17,643 bases of DNA from Dunaliella salina (taxonomy: Eukaryota; Chlorophyta; Chlorophyceae; Chlamydomonadales; Dunaliellaceae). The DNA lies in NCBI GenBank assembly GCA_002284615.2, contig MU070058.1, positions 85,215 through 102,857 on the forward strand. The letters run 5' to 3'. Position numbers and translations under genes: made by a program. The notes under the pieces were generated by a model. The model saw nothing but the letters and a program-made list of their open reading frames with translations. It made no database searches and was not told the origin of the DNA. Each line of letters opens with the position of its first letter. Positions within the stretch are counted from its first letter, which is position 1. This document shows, one piece after another, positions 1-9,084 of this stretch.

Positions 1-20
1 CACACACACACACTCACACA
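1..20. repeat. (CA)n microsatellite at window edge
   Basis: The window opens in a CA dinucleotide run with one interruption (cactcaca). It is probably the tail of a longer run in the upstream intron of the PRA1 gene. Nothing coding is visible before the acceptor at 119-120. Confidence 0.7.
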
Positions 21-120
21 TGCAGATGCACTTCCAGTGCACGCAAGTATGTACATAGTCATGAAGCACAAGCACATGAATTCAACTTTGGGAACTCATG
101 CGTTTGCATGCATCACGCAG

Positions 121-3100
121 GATTGGGGCAATGTGAGCACAAAGGAGCTTGTTGAAGCCATCCGGGATGCAAGCAGCTGGGGAAGACCAAGGTAGGGGGA
201 AAAAGCCTGCCTCCTTTTTGTCCAGTGCGCACAGCTCCATGGCATTTGTTACTTTCAGGGCACCCAGAGTGCTGAGGTGTCAAAAGATTGTTGGACGCAA
301 ATGCAGGCCACTGCGCGATTTTTTTGGCAAGTTCTCTGTCCCACGCGATGTCTCCAAGTGGATTGCACGACTCAAGGCAAATGTGAGTGTACAGGCTTAC
401 TGCTGATTAATAATACTGTTTTTGTACAGTTGCAAAATGTCTGAGGGTCTTGATGCAAGGGTGCATACTCTGTCCAACCTTTCCATTACCTGGAAAGCTG
501 ACCCTGGTTGCGCACTTTTACGCTCCCACCTGCCATGCAGGCCTTCTACTACCGTGCCAGCTACGTCCTGCTGTGCGTGCTGTACGCCATGCTGATGTTC
601 ATGCGCAGTGTGTCAACATTTCTGGCCTTGGTGCTGCTCACCTTGGCTGCACTGTGTGGGAACGATTCCTTTGCTGGCGGCTTTAATGACAAACTGCTGC
701 GCGGGATCAGACGGATCCACCCCCCCACTGCACTCAGACTTCGAGCGCGCGCCAGCGCAGCGCAACCAGAGGGGAGCTTAGGGTGAGGGTGTGTTGCTCA
801 TGAAATGATGCGATCCCTCTTTTGCATTTAGACTTGGAGCGAGCGCCAGCGCAGCCAGAGGGGAGCTTAGGGTGAAGGTGCACTGCTCTCATGAGATAAT
901 GCCATCTCTCTTCTGCACTCAGACTTTGAGCGGGCAACACAAGGGGAGCTCGGGGTGAGTGTGAGGTTTGTGCTGCTCTCATAAAATGATGCAGTCCCTC
1001 TTCAGCACTCAGACTTATATGCGCGCCAGGGCAGCACAACTAGAGGGGGGCTTTGGATGAGGGTGAGGGTGTGCTGCTCTTATGAGTGATGCAAACCCTC
1101 ATTGCACTCAGACCTCGAACGCGCGTCAGTGCAGCGCAACCTAAAGGGGGCTAAGGGTGAGGGTGTGCTGCTCTTATAATGAGACAATGCCTCACGCGCA
1201 CTCAGACCTCGAGCGCGTGCAGCGCAGCGCAACCAGAGGGGGGTTTAGGATGAGGGTGTGCTGCTCTTAAAAATGATGCAATCCCTCATCTGCACTCAGA
1301 CCTTGAGCACACGCCAGCACAGTGCAGCCAGAGGGGGGCTCAGGATTATGGTGAGGGTGTGCTGCTCTCATAAATGGTGCAAACCCTCATCTGCACTCAG
1401 ACTTCCAGCATGTGCCAGCATGGCACAATTGGAGAGGAGCTTAGGGTGAGGGTGTTGTGCTGCTCCACAAGATGATGTTTATGTCTTAAATCATCGGGGA
1501 TGGGTCGTACGCGGGTTTGGGAGGAGCTGTAAATACTCGAAAAATACGCGTACGGACATTAAAAAACGCGATTTAAGAAGGCCATTTTTGGGCTGGGGGG
1601 GGTTGGTTGGTTTGGGTGTGACCTGCAGGGAGACCCAACCAGCCCCCCACCTCCCCCTTTTGGCCCCCAAGGTAAACACATCAAATATGGGTCTGAGTGG
1701 GATTTGGTCACAGCGGCGGAGCCTGAGGAACATCATTGCAGAAGAGAGCAAGGGGGTGAAGTTGGAGTGCAAGCTGTGCTTGCACAAGCTCCATGGGGGT
1801 GCCAGCTATATCCGGTGGCACTTCCTCACAGGCAAAAACCGTGGAGTGCTCAAGTGTACAGCACCAGATGGCAAGCTGAAGCCCGTTGTGGAGGTCATGC
1901 AGCGTGTAAGTGGGCAAGGGGTCTAGCAGCGACGGGGGGGAGGAGTGGTTCACAAGCAATGAGGACGATGCAGAGTAAAATTTGGGGCACATCATGTTGA
2001 AATTATTGAAGGAACAGCGAAACTTGGAACGAAAGGCCCAGGCCGGGCCTGCGAGGCATTGCCTGCAAATGTATTTTTCAACGTGTGAAAAATAGCCATT
2101 TTTAAGGTACGCATTTAGACGTCAATGTTTTCAGCACGTTGAAATTCGCGTTTCCACAGATGAGCCACCCAGGAAAAATGTTGCTCTGTCCTGGCACACT
2201 GGGTTTTGCTCTAGCAGCAGGCTGGCAGCGATCAGGGGCTTCGTGATGTGTGTGGCCAATTTTTGGGTTTGCTTAGTCTTCCTGTTTGGTTTTGGCCCCA
2301 CCATCGACACAGCCCACAACAGGAGGCCACACATGTGATGTTTAGCTTGTCAAGCGGGAGATGATACGCAATGGAATGTGTCAAAAATCAGTTTTAGGTC
2401 TGAGCAGGGAGGCTGGGAGGTTGATGCAGCAGTGGTCTTTTCACTGGACAGAAAGGTGCAAAATCCACGGCATAGGCAAAGGGTGGTCTTTTTTGGTGGA
2501 TGGCAGCAGCAAAGGGTGGTCTTTTTTTGGTGCAGCAGTCGTCTCTGCTTGACAGAAAAATGCACTCTTTCCTAGGCAAAGGCAAAGGGGCGGTCTTTTT
2601 CGGTTGATGGCAAAGGCAAAGGATGGTCATATTCGGTGCAACAGCGGTCTTTTTGCTCGAGAGAAAAATGCACATCATTGGCAAAGGCAAAGGGGCGGTC
2701 TTTTTCGATTGATGGCAAAGGGTAGTCATATTCGGTGCAACAGCGGTCTTTTTTGCTTGATAGAAAAATGCACACCCATGGCAGAGGCAAAGGGTGATAT
2801 TTGACTCAACAGAAAAGTGCACCCAAAATGCACATCTGTGGCAAATGCAATGGGTGGTGGTCTTTTTCCAATGGATGGCAAGGGCAAAGTATTGTCTCTT
2901 TCGGTGCAGCAGTGGTCTGTTTACTTGACAGGAAAATGTACATCCATGGCAGAGACGGAGGGCGATCTCATTCAATGGGTGGTAAGGGCAAAGGATGGCC
3001 TTTTCTGATGCAGCAGTGGTCTGTTTACTTGACAGAAACATGCACATCCATGGCAAAGAAAAGAGTGGTCTTGTTCGATGGATGGCATGGGCAAAGGGCC

Positions 3101-6100
3101 GTCTTTTTTGTTAGATGGCAAGGGCAAAGGGCTGTCTTTTTTGTTGGATGGCAAAGGCAAAGGGTGGCCTTTTCCAATGCAGCAGTGGTCTGATTGCTTG
3201 ACAGGAAAATTGCACATCCATGGCAAAGGCAGTGGTCTTTTTACTCGACAGAAGGATGCACATGTGTGGCAAAATGTGCACAGTTGCACCTGCCTATGGG
3301 AGCTAGCTCAGCAAAAGCGCAAAGAGGTGCATCTGCAAATGAATGGCAAAAACACCACAAAATACGGTTCACGCTGTGTCAGTACTGCTAGCCCTCAGCA
3401 AGCCTTTTTGGGGAGTGAAATCACTCACCATGTGGAAATAAGCTTTGGTGCCGCAATGGTACAATGATAACACGAAAATTGGTACAAATCCTGATGTCAA
3501 GACATGTTGCGTCAGGCCCCACAGGCCCAGGCAGATGGCACAGATCATGTTCATGTGTGTACACTTAATTGGAGGATGCATTTGTCAGGAATCTTGATTC
3601 CAGAATCTATCTAACTTTACGGCTCATCTGGCTTGGTTCGGGCTCGGAAAAATCCCACCAGGTCCCGAATAAAGGTCATTCCATGGTTGGTCCACTCTTT
3701 TCTTTGCAAAAGGCAGCAACTTACTCTTTTTAAGACATCTGAGCACCCACTGCACCATTCCAGGACCTTGAAATTGCATCGGGTTGCTGATAGTTTGCTC
3801 TACAAGAGATGTGGAGAAGTTGGGGGGGAGCTGCAGCAGCTGGCATGCGCATCTTTCCCGACAGGTCGCCACACCAGCATGCTCCCCCATTGCCCCCCCG
3901 CAAGATCTTACATTGCAGCTTGAATAGACAGCCTTAGACAAGCTGAAGTCCAGGAGCGCTAGTTGTTTGGTGCGAGTTCGAAGATTCACCTTTTTCTGCA
4001 AAATAAGTGCAAAACAGCTTCTGAGCCTTCCAGGAGCGCTGGTCATTTGGTGCAAGTTCTATAATCCACTTTTTTCTGCCAAGACAGGTGCAAAATAACT
4101 TCTGAGCCACACACAGAGCACCTCCATAAGCCAATGTTCTGCATTGCTCAATACTGGGACCTGGAAGTGTGTGTTGTTTGCTCAGAGCATGTACAGCAGT
4201 GGGTTTGGGGCCTGAAAGTGTGGCTGACCGGACCTAAGGGGGGTCCTGCCATGAGGACAACAACAGACACCTGCAAAAATCCATAGGCTTGCAGGTTTGC
4301 ACAGAGAAGCCATCAGTCAAAATGCATGACCGTTTGCACAGACAAGCCATCAGTCAAAACGCATGACTGCAAGGCTTTAATGAAGCATTCATAAACAGGT
4401 TATCTCGGGAAAATTTACACCTGGGAAAGGTCCACTGGAGCTCTGTTTTTGGTTCACCCCTTGGCTTGGTTATGACTGTGCTGGACAGCACCTTGGTACA
4501 GGGCTAGCGAGTCCCTGGCTATCTGGGAAGTCTGCATTCCATGCACGCAGCCTGGCTTGGACCAGGATGCCCTGTCTTTCCTTTTCCTCTTGGTGGGGAA
4601 TTTGTGCCCAAGCGTGGACAATTGAGCTCACTTTGCAATAGGAGAGGAGGTACTTCAGAAATGACTGGCAATCTGTGCCGTATGCCTGTCCATAATGATG
4701 ATGGCATCCTTTCTGTCAATTTGGGTTTCAGTGGAGCTCCAGTTCTTAACAAGCTGTTCACCTGTAAAAGTGTTTGCCGCTTTTGCCCCCTCTTCTCACA
4801 CACAGGAGCCTGAGGGGCCGCGGGAAGAAGAGGCTGTTCGTACTCATGCTGCCAAGATGGGCCGCAGTAGCTGGCATGCTTTTAGCTGGGGCTTTTCTGC
4901 TAAATTTGAAATGGTCCATCCGTGAAGAGGTTCGTTCATGCGGGTAAAGAAAGGAGTATACTCACAGCCATGCGGTACTAGGAACTTTGGATGTGGACAA
5001 GGACGGATTATTGGTGTACTACCTTGTGGCCAGCATGCATGCCTGCAGAAGGCTCAAGTTCCTTTTTAGCAAGTGAACGTTCTCATCAGGGAATCCCAAA
5101 GTCCCTTCTCAGCAGGAACGCCTCTTCAAACCGCCATGTGTCCAATGATTTGCAGCAGCATGTGCAATACATGCAGTATGCTGCAGGGACTCTTGAATGA
5201 AACAATCAGGCTGCCTTCTCTGCTCACCTTGCCTGTGAGCATGTAATGATCTGGGCCAAAGTCAAGGATGTTATGAGCATCACAGGCCCACTAATCGATA
5301 AGGCCTTTCCCCTCCTAATTTGATTGCGCGCCGTGCCTTGGTGCACTTTCATTGCGGAAATTTTTGGTCATTTTTGCCAAATTTTCACCTCTGTTTTTTT
5401 CCAATCTGTGTTTTTCCTGTGCCTTCACATGCAGGTTGTACGCATGTCTTTCGCCTGGGGCCTCATCCTACTCCACATGACGTTTCGAACGCCTAACTTG
5501 AAAGCCAGGTTCACGAGCGCACGGGATGAATTCCAGGTTTGTTTTTAATTAAAGTTTCCCTTAGTTTCATTTGAGGCTGATGGAGGGCTTCCTCGAATCG
5601 CCAAGCAGCTCATCAACTGAAGCGCAATCCTTGTAGCATGCAAGGGGAGATGACTATGGACGGCAAGATGGCCAAGCTGTAAGGAGCACTTAAATGTAAA
5701 CACACCTCCACTGCTGAAGGTCTGCCAAAAGGGGGTGACGGAGGCCTGAAATGGGGGTACTTTTTAAGTGTTCCTTGGGTATGTGTGCCAAAACTGGCAA
5801 GAACCATGCTTAAGCCAAAATGTGGCTATCCAACAGGGCCAAAATGTGGCTATCCAACGTGCCTTAACTTGCCAGTTGGGGAGGCACCTGCCTTTTCAGC
5901 CACGGCGTGAAACCTAATGTGTTTACAACCACATCTTCCTTCCTGACCACCCACTGCACCAAATTGGGTGATTTTTTTTTTGATTGGTTGATCTTGTTGT
6001 AAAAATATCATCATGAAAATGGGGTAGAAAGACCCAGTGGTTGGTGAGATACAGAATTTCAGCCATTCCCCAGGAGGGGGGAGATAGTGTAACTTTTGGA

Positions 6101-7465
6101 CGGCACGTGTCAATCCATTTAAAAACTAGATATTCCGAATCTTGAGCTCTGGAGCTATCGATTGGTATGTATATAAGACCAATCAGAGGGGGTCAGGGGG
6201 GGGGGGGGGGGGGTTAGGGGCGTCTCAACTCTTTGGGACCCCCCCTCTAGAATTTTTCTGAGCCACTTCTACAGAATCTAAGTATATCGTCGGATTCTTG
6301 AGCTCTGTCGGTTGGCACCCTCGTTGTGCAAATTGAGTTAAAGGGGGGGGGGGGGTCTGTGTGCATGGCTGGGAGTCAGTTCCTAGCGCGCGAGGGTCTG
6401 AGCAGCAAGGGGTGTGGAGGCAAATATGCAGCATATTAATCCAAACTCCCAGGATAATAACAATGTATGATGTGTTCTTGCTTGGTAAAACCAGAAGGGC
6501 AATTTGTGGACTCACAAGCCAGTTGTGGGTGTCTGGAAGGGCAGGTATGCATGGGCGTCCGCTCCTCAGTTTTTGCCCCATAACTCTACTGGGACTCAAT
6601 TTTTCAATGCGCTGAGTATGTAAGTTGATAGCTATTTGAAGGAGGAGCAGNGCGCAAAATTGGCACGCGCCTCCCACGAAAAAAAAGATTTTTTTCCTCC
6701 CTCTGCATTTCCCTTAGAGAAATCGCAGCACAGGGGGTGCTGTAAAAGTCAGTTTTTGACCTCCTTTTTCCCTATTTTTTGAATATGCAGGATATTACCA
6801 TAACATATGAAGATAACAAATATGAAATTTTGGAAGTGAAAAATGTGTTTAGTGTGGAGCTTTGGGCCTTCTTTAGATGATCTGAGGCCTGGAGAGTGAT
6901 CTGGGGACCTCCGAGTTTCATACATTTTTGGTGAACATGGTAATTTTAGGAATAACTATGGTTGGCATTCTTAGATTTGTGAAGGAAAGTTGGGAAAGAA
7001 CGCATCCAGCGGAACAGACCTGTTGACCCCCTCTGGAACTTTCTGATGGTTTGTGTGCAACAGCTGGCTCAGCCCAGAAGCATTGTATGCGACATTTTTG
7101 TTCCCTTGCCATGCAGCATTTTCTCCCCAATACTGGCATTTTGTTTACCTATAAATGGAAGGACTTTACCAGCCGACAAATTGGCGCAAGCTTGTCGCCT
7201 GGACCAAAAGTCCTTCCCTTCAAAAACGTTAACAATTCCCTTCTCCTTCACAAGTAAAGATGTCTTGGATCAGCAAATACATAACCGCACACCACAAATG
7301 CCCTTCTCTGTGCAATTGCAGGCTGTCTGGAGGGACTACCAGATGAAAATGAGTGGTGGGGCTGGGATGGTGATGCCACCCATGGGTGGCATGGGCTTTG
7401 ATGGAAGCCAAGTTCTAGGGGGCTCCAGTGTGTACGACAGCCAAGAAACGCGCTACACTCGGTGA
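121..7465 (+). CDS. PRA1 family protein (prenylated Rab acceptor), plant A-type, six exons, 5' partial
   Basis: Exons are 121-191, 307-382, 541-782, 4806-4929, 5435-5536 and 7322-7465 (stop TGA). Every intron is GT-AG, the acceptors are mostly tgcag, and the phases agree, giving 252 residues. PRA1 proteins are small multi-pass ER/Golgi membrane proteins that bind prenylated Rab GTPases and act in vesicle traffic. Seen: N-terminal DWGNVSTKELVEAIRD (about 1-16), RPLRDFFGKFSVPRDVSKW (about 23-41), FYYRASYV (51-58), a long hydrophobic hairpin (57-89), NDSFAG (90-95), a second hydrophobic stretch (about 141-165), and HMTFRTPNLKARF followed by DEFQ|AVWRDY across the last junction. The same order is known in plant PRA1.A proteins. 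A Gly/Met-rich tail follows. The start codon lies upstream, probably in an exon ending at Met. The exon 4 donor (gag|gttcgt, 4929/4930) is weak but is the only phase-compatible one seen. The linker 104-140 is poorly conserved and is the least certain part. Confidence 0.9.
730..1470 (+). repeat. ~90-bp minisatellite, about 8 copies, carrying exon 3 end and its splice donor
   Basis: The unit begins gcactcagac(t/c)t(c/t)gagcgc and runs through ccagaggggagcttaggGTGAGGgtg to ctgctctcat...aatgatgcaa(t/a)ccctc. Copies start near 730, 828, 918, 1005, 1104, 1197, 1291 and 1395. The first copy contains the last ~50 coding bases of exon 3 and the donor used at 782/783. Several later copies keep a GTGAGG-like donor core, and all lie in intron 3. 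Copies differ by substitutions and small indels, so the array is not freshly expanded. Confidence 0.9.
1495..2155 (+). mobile_element. Decayed hAT-type DNA transposon fragment
   Basis: The left end, cggggatgggtcgtacgcgg at 1495, closely matches the reverse complement of the right end of the intact hAT element at 10403-11078. The next bases (aaaaatacgcgtacgg, then atttttgggctgggg) follow the same order. A BED-finger segment comes next, and 2070-2130 (gtatttttcaacgtg, aaaaatagccat, gtacgca) resembles the other subterminal region in reverse complement. No clean right terminal repeat or target duplication was found, so the end coordinate is approximate. It lies in intron 3 of the PRA1 gene. Confidence 0.65.
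1683..1926 (+). pseudogene. BED-type zinc-finger remnant of a hAT transposase
   Basis: BED fingers form the DNA-binding N-terminus of many hAT transposases. Here EWDLVT is read at 1695-1712 in one frame, then a frameshift leads to SKGVKLECKLC (about 1747-1779), HGGASYIRWHF and KCTAPDGKLK, ending VVEVMQRV before the stop at 1924-1926. CKLC supplies the first metal pair and the downstream RWHF region would hold the second. The same blocks (EWDxVT, LECKLC, VxEVMQR) recur on the minus strand inside the element at 10403-11078, so both come from one transposase family. The frameshift and missing catalytic domain mean it is not functional. Confidence 0.7.
2156..2425. other. Intron 3 spacer, nothing recognised
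   Basis: No coding frame, paired termini or tandem repeat could be supported here. It separates the decayed hAT fragment from the ~100-bp tandem array. Confidence 0.5.
2426..3285 (+). repeat. ~100-bp compound tandem repeat array, about 7 copies
   Basis: Copies start at gca(g/a)cag(t/c)(g/c)gtct near 2426, 2533, 2637, 2736, 2907, 3010 and 3179. Each continues ttgacagaaaaatgcacatcc, then atggcaaaggcaaaggg(t/c)ggtctttttcg. Inside the unit a ~33-bp module (gatggcaaaggcaaagggtggtcttttttgt) repeats one to three times, for example at 3080-3170, giving a nested structure. The array lies in intron 3 of the PRA1 gene. The long frames on both strands here come from the repeat and have no recognisable product. 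Confidence 0.85.
3286..3950. other. Intron 3 spacer, nothing recognised
   Basis: Unique-looking intronic sequence. Short open frames occur on both strands, but none shows a domain, motif or supportable splice context. Confidence 0.5.
3951..4110 (+). repeat. 80-bp tandem duplication
   Basis: Two adjacent 80-bp units (3951-4030 and 4031-4110) both run caggagcgct...tttggtgc(g/a)agttc...cttttttctgc...gtgcaaaa...cttctgagcc, with about a dozen differences. This is a simple divergent tandem duplication inside intron 3. Confidence 0.85.
4295..4368 (+). repeat. 37-bp tandem duplication
   Basis: The unit gtttgcacaga(g/c)aagccatcag... occurs at 4295-4331 and again at 4332-4368 with only a few mismatches. 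It lies in intron 3. Confidence 0.85.
4369..4805. other. End of intron 3, acceptor at 4804-4805
   Basis: No gene is recognised. The stretch ends in a pyrimidine-rich tract (ttttgccccctcttctc) and cacacacag, the acceptor for exon 4 of the PRA1 gene. Confidence 0.6.
4930..5434. other. PRA1 intron 4
   Basis: The donor gttcgt at 4930 is weak. The acceptor is a pyrimidine-rich stretch with cacatgcag ending at 5434. No repeat or RNA gene was recognised inside. Confidence 0.6.
5814..5858 (+). repeat. 24-bp-period tandem duplication
   Basis: The 21-base string gccaaaatgtggctatccaa(c) occurs at 5814-5834 and again, identical, at 5838-5858. The copies are separated by agg. It lies in PRA1 intron 5. 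Confidence 0.9.
6131..6355 (+). repeat. Degenerate duplicated module ending in poly-G tracts
   Basis: A module that begins with a motif like attc(c/t)gaatcttgagctct, continues through gattgg/ggttgg, and ends in a long G run appears twice. The first G run is 18 bases (6196-6213) and the second is 13 bases (6343-6355). The sequence between the motifs has diverged strongly. Exact G-run lengths may be inaccurate because homopolymers this long are often misread. Confidence 0.5.
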
Positions 7466-7538
7466 AGCTTGGCTTGCACGAAAACGTGTACCAGGGCTGC
7501 AGCCTAGTCTGACTATATTAGCTGCCACCTGTCAGATA

Positions 7539-7556
7539 TAGAATTGTACAATTCTA
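7539..7556. repeat. Perfect 18-bp palindrome downstream of the PRA1 stop
   Basis: tagaattgtacaattcta is its own reverse complement and lies 74 bases after the PRA1 stop codon, probably in the 3' untranslated region. It could form a short hairpin in RNA. No poly(A) signal could be assigned with confidence nearby. Confidence 0.6.
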
Positions 7557-7633
7557 GCTTAGTTCGGGGCGTCTGTGTGCAAAGCCGCTTTGGATGAACT
7601 TAGATCACTGCCTGCAATTTCATCATTGCGGCA

Positions 7634-7700
7634 AGCTGCGTGGTGCAGTGGTGCTCCCCTGGGATAGGAGGGTTCCTGGGCTTGATTCCGCCAAGGTGCC
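7634..7700 (+). repeat. tRNA-like remnant, possibly a SINE head
   Basis: An A-box-like tggtgcagtgg (7641-7651) is followed by an anticodon-arm-like hairpin (7654-7658 with 7666-7670, 4 of 5 pairs). Its 7-base loop ctgggat has T at position 33 and A at 37. A B-box-like ggcttgattcc lies at 7679-7689. Spacing is close to that of a tRNA, but the acceptor and T stems pair poorly, so a working tRNA is unlikely. A tRNA-derived SINE remnant is the best reading. No flanking target duplication was defined. Confidence 0.4.
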
Positions 7701-7950
7701 TTCGTTCAAGCATGTACACTGTCAGCGATGAACCCTTACCTGTGACTTCATCATGACCAGCGGCTGGGCAGATGGTGCATGGGATCTGGTGTACACACCA
7801 CATCATGACAAAGCTTCATGACAGGGGCGTCAACAGCTGCCTATCTTTCACGATTGTTTGAGGCTTGCTTTGAGTTTGCTTGGGACTTTTTGACTGGCAC
7901 ACACTTATCAATTTTGCCCCCCATAATTGATTTCCAATCCCTCGAATTGA

Positions 7951-8662
7951 TCATCATCACCGTTCTCTCTGGGAGGGTTTGCTTTTAAGAGTTTCTGTGT
8001 CTCAATTCTCAATTATCCTTTCCTACCAGGAAAAAAAGGCAAGTTTGCTTCTAGTTTTAAGCGTGCTCAACAGAACCTCCAACTCCCTACACGTGCCTCA
8101 AACAGAACTTTACCTGCCTACTTCTTCCCTCACAACCTTCCAGAGAGGAAAAGACTCAACTCCTATTCATCAGATGCTGTTCTAATCACCCCTTTTAATG
8201 CAAAACGTACTTCTAAAGGTGTTTCTCCTACCCATTCCCATCACGCTTTGCGCAGCTCCTCACTGAGGACCACCAGAACTAGCCGCATGAGGCAACCCCA
8301 TGAACTTCGTGCAACTTTGAAATGAACGCCATGTGCACCTAATAGAAATCAAGTTCTGTGAAGACACAAGGCCAGTGCATCAGTTGAACGCGGCAAAGCA
8401 GCAGCATGCAGACCTTTGTAAACTTATCAACGCTAAAGCTGTTACAATTCACCCTATTCTCCTGGGCGTAGGTGGAACGATTTACACTGAGCATACCCTG
8501 AAGCAATTCCAACAACTAGGATTGGATCACCAGCGTGCCACGAAGCTTGCTCAACAACTTCATGTCCATTCTGTTCAATATGCCCACAAATTTGTCACCA
8601 CACGCTGCGCTGTTGAAAACAATTCCTTCCCACAGCCAGGTTCTAGAACCAGGCGCTTCTAG
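7951..8662 (+). pseudogene. Retroelement ORF C-terminal remnant with PD-(D/E)XK-like signature
   Basis: One frame is open from 7951 to the stop at 8323-8325, and the adjacent frame continues to 8662, consistent with one inserted base near 8318-8325. The first part reads LPAYFFPHNLPERKRLNS, then SSDAVLITPF with Asp at 8173. The second reads RHVHLIEIKFCEDTRP with Glu at 8345 and Lys at 8351, then HADLCKLI, ILLGVGGTIYTEHT and HSVQYAHKF. The spacing of Asp and hydrophobic-ExK is that of PD-(D/E)XK nuclease folds. From memory, similar C-terminal blocks occur in LINE-like ORFs of algae, which could not be checked. The upstream reverse transcriptase is missing, so it is a 5'-truncated or broken copy. 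Confidence 0.5.
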
Positions 8663-8716
8663 TAACCCTCCAGATCCACATTAGCATTCTCTTTTTCATA
8701 CCTTGTGGTGGAGGGG

Positions 8717-8744
8717 GCACACGGCTCTTTTTTGAGCCTATGTG
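8717..8744 (+). other. Stem-loop in retroelement trailer
   Basis: GGCTC and GAGCC flank a six-T loop (8723-8738), and the outer bases cacac/atgtg extend the stem. It follows the stop of the PD-(D/E)XK-like frame by about 55 bases and so may belong to that element's 3' trailer. Confidence 0.5.
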
Positions 8745-8816
8745 TCTCCTCTTCCTTAATTGATGTAGGGAGAGTTTCTCTGCCTAGGTAGTTTTTCTTT
8801 TCTTTTCTTTTTTAAG

Positions 8817-9052
8817 CATTGCACGGCAATGGCAATATTCAAACAAAACTATGCACTGCATAGCAGCAATCCTGGCAGGATTGCTAAAAGCCGAGCCACA
8901 GGCTCATGAGGGCTTTTCCGGCAGCCCTTGTGTTGTGATCACAATCTTTTGGAAAGCAAAAACAGTACACCCTACTGAGTGCACTGCCTTCAAGGCCAAC
9001 ACTGGCCGAGGGGAAAAGCTTCATTTTGGTTAGGCCCCTCCTAGCTTGCTAG
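8817..9052 (+). other. Run of short perfect hairpins
   Basis: Inverted repeats seen in order: cattgc-acg-gcaatg (8817-8831), ctatgc-act-gcatag (8849-8863), agcaatcc-tggca-ggattgct (8865-8885), a nested stem aaaagcc/ggctttt enclosing gagcc-aca-ggctc (8886-8917), ttgtgatcacaa (8933-8944), gagggg/cccctc (9008-9040), and ctagc-tt-gctag (9041-9052). The region may be a structured untranslated RNA of a retroelement. No known RNA family is recognised. Confidence 0.45.
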
Positions 9053-9084
9053 TTAGGGGACCTTCCCTTAATGTGCGAGGCCTC

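Larger units (their letters stand above)
5537..7321. other. PRA1 intron 5
   Basis: It starts gtttgt after ttccag and ends caattgcag at 7321. It contains the 24-bp duplication and two poly-G tracts listed separately, and an ambiguous base at 6651. Apart from these, no coding sequence or mobile element with supportable ends was seen. Confidence 0.65.

Noticed and set aside
149..406. Single-exon reading of the 149-406 frame as a gene
   Set aside because: Only 308-382 matches PRA1. The upstream part is intron 1, and the start codon overlaps exon 1 in another frame.
2394..3056. 220-codon open frame on the minus strand
   Set aside because: It lies entirely in the ~100-bp tandem array. Its periodic peptide reflects the repeat, and equally long frames occur on the other strand.
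730..3285. CRISPR-like arrays
   Set aside because: The repeats are contiguous divergent tandem units without unique spacers, inside introns of a eukaryotic gene.
7634..7706. Functional tRNA-Pro (GGG)
   Set aside because: The anticodon loop fits, but the T stem and acceptor stem do not pair properly.
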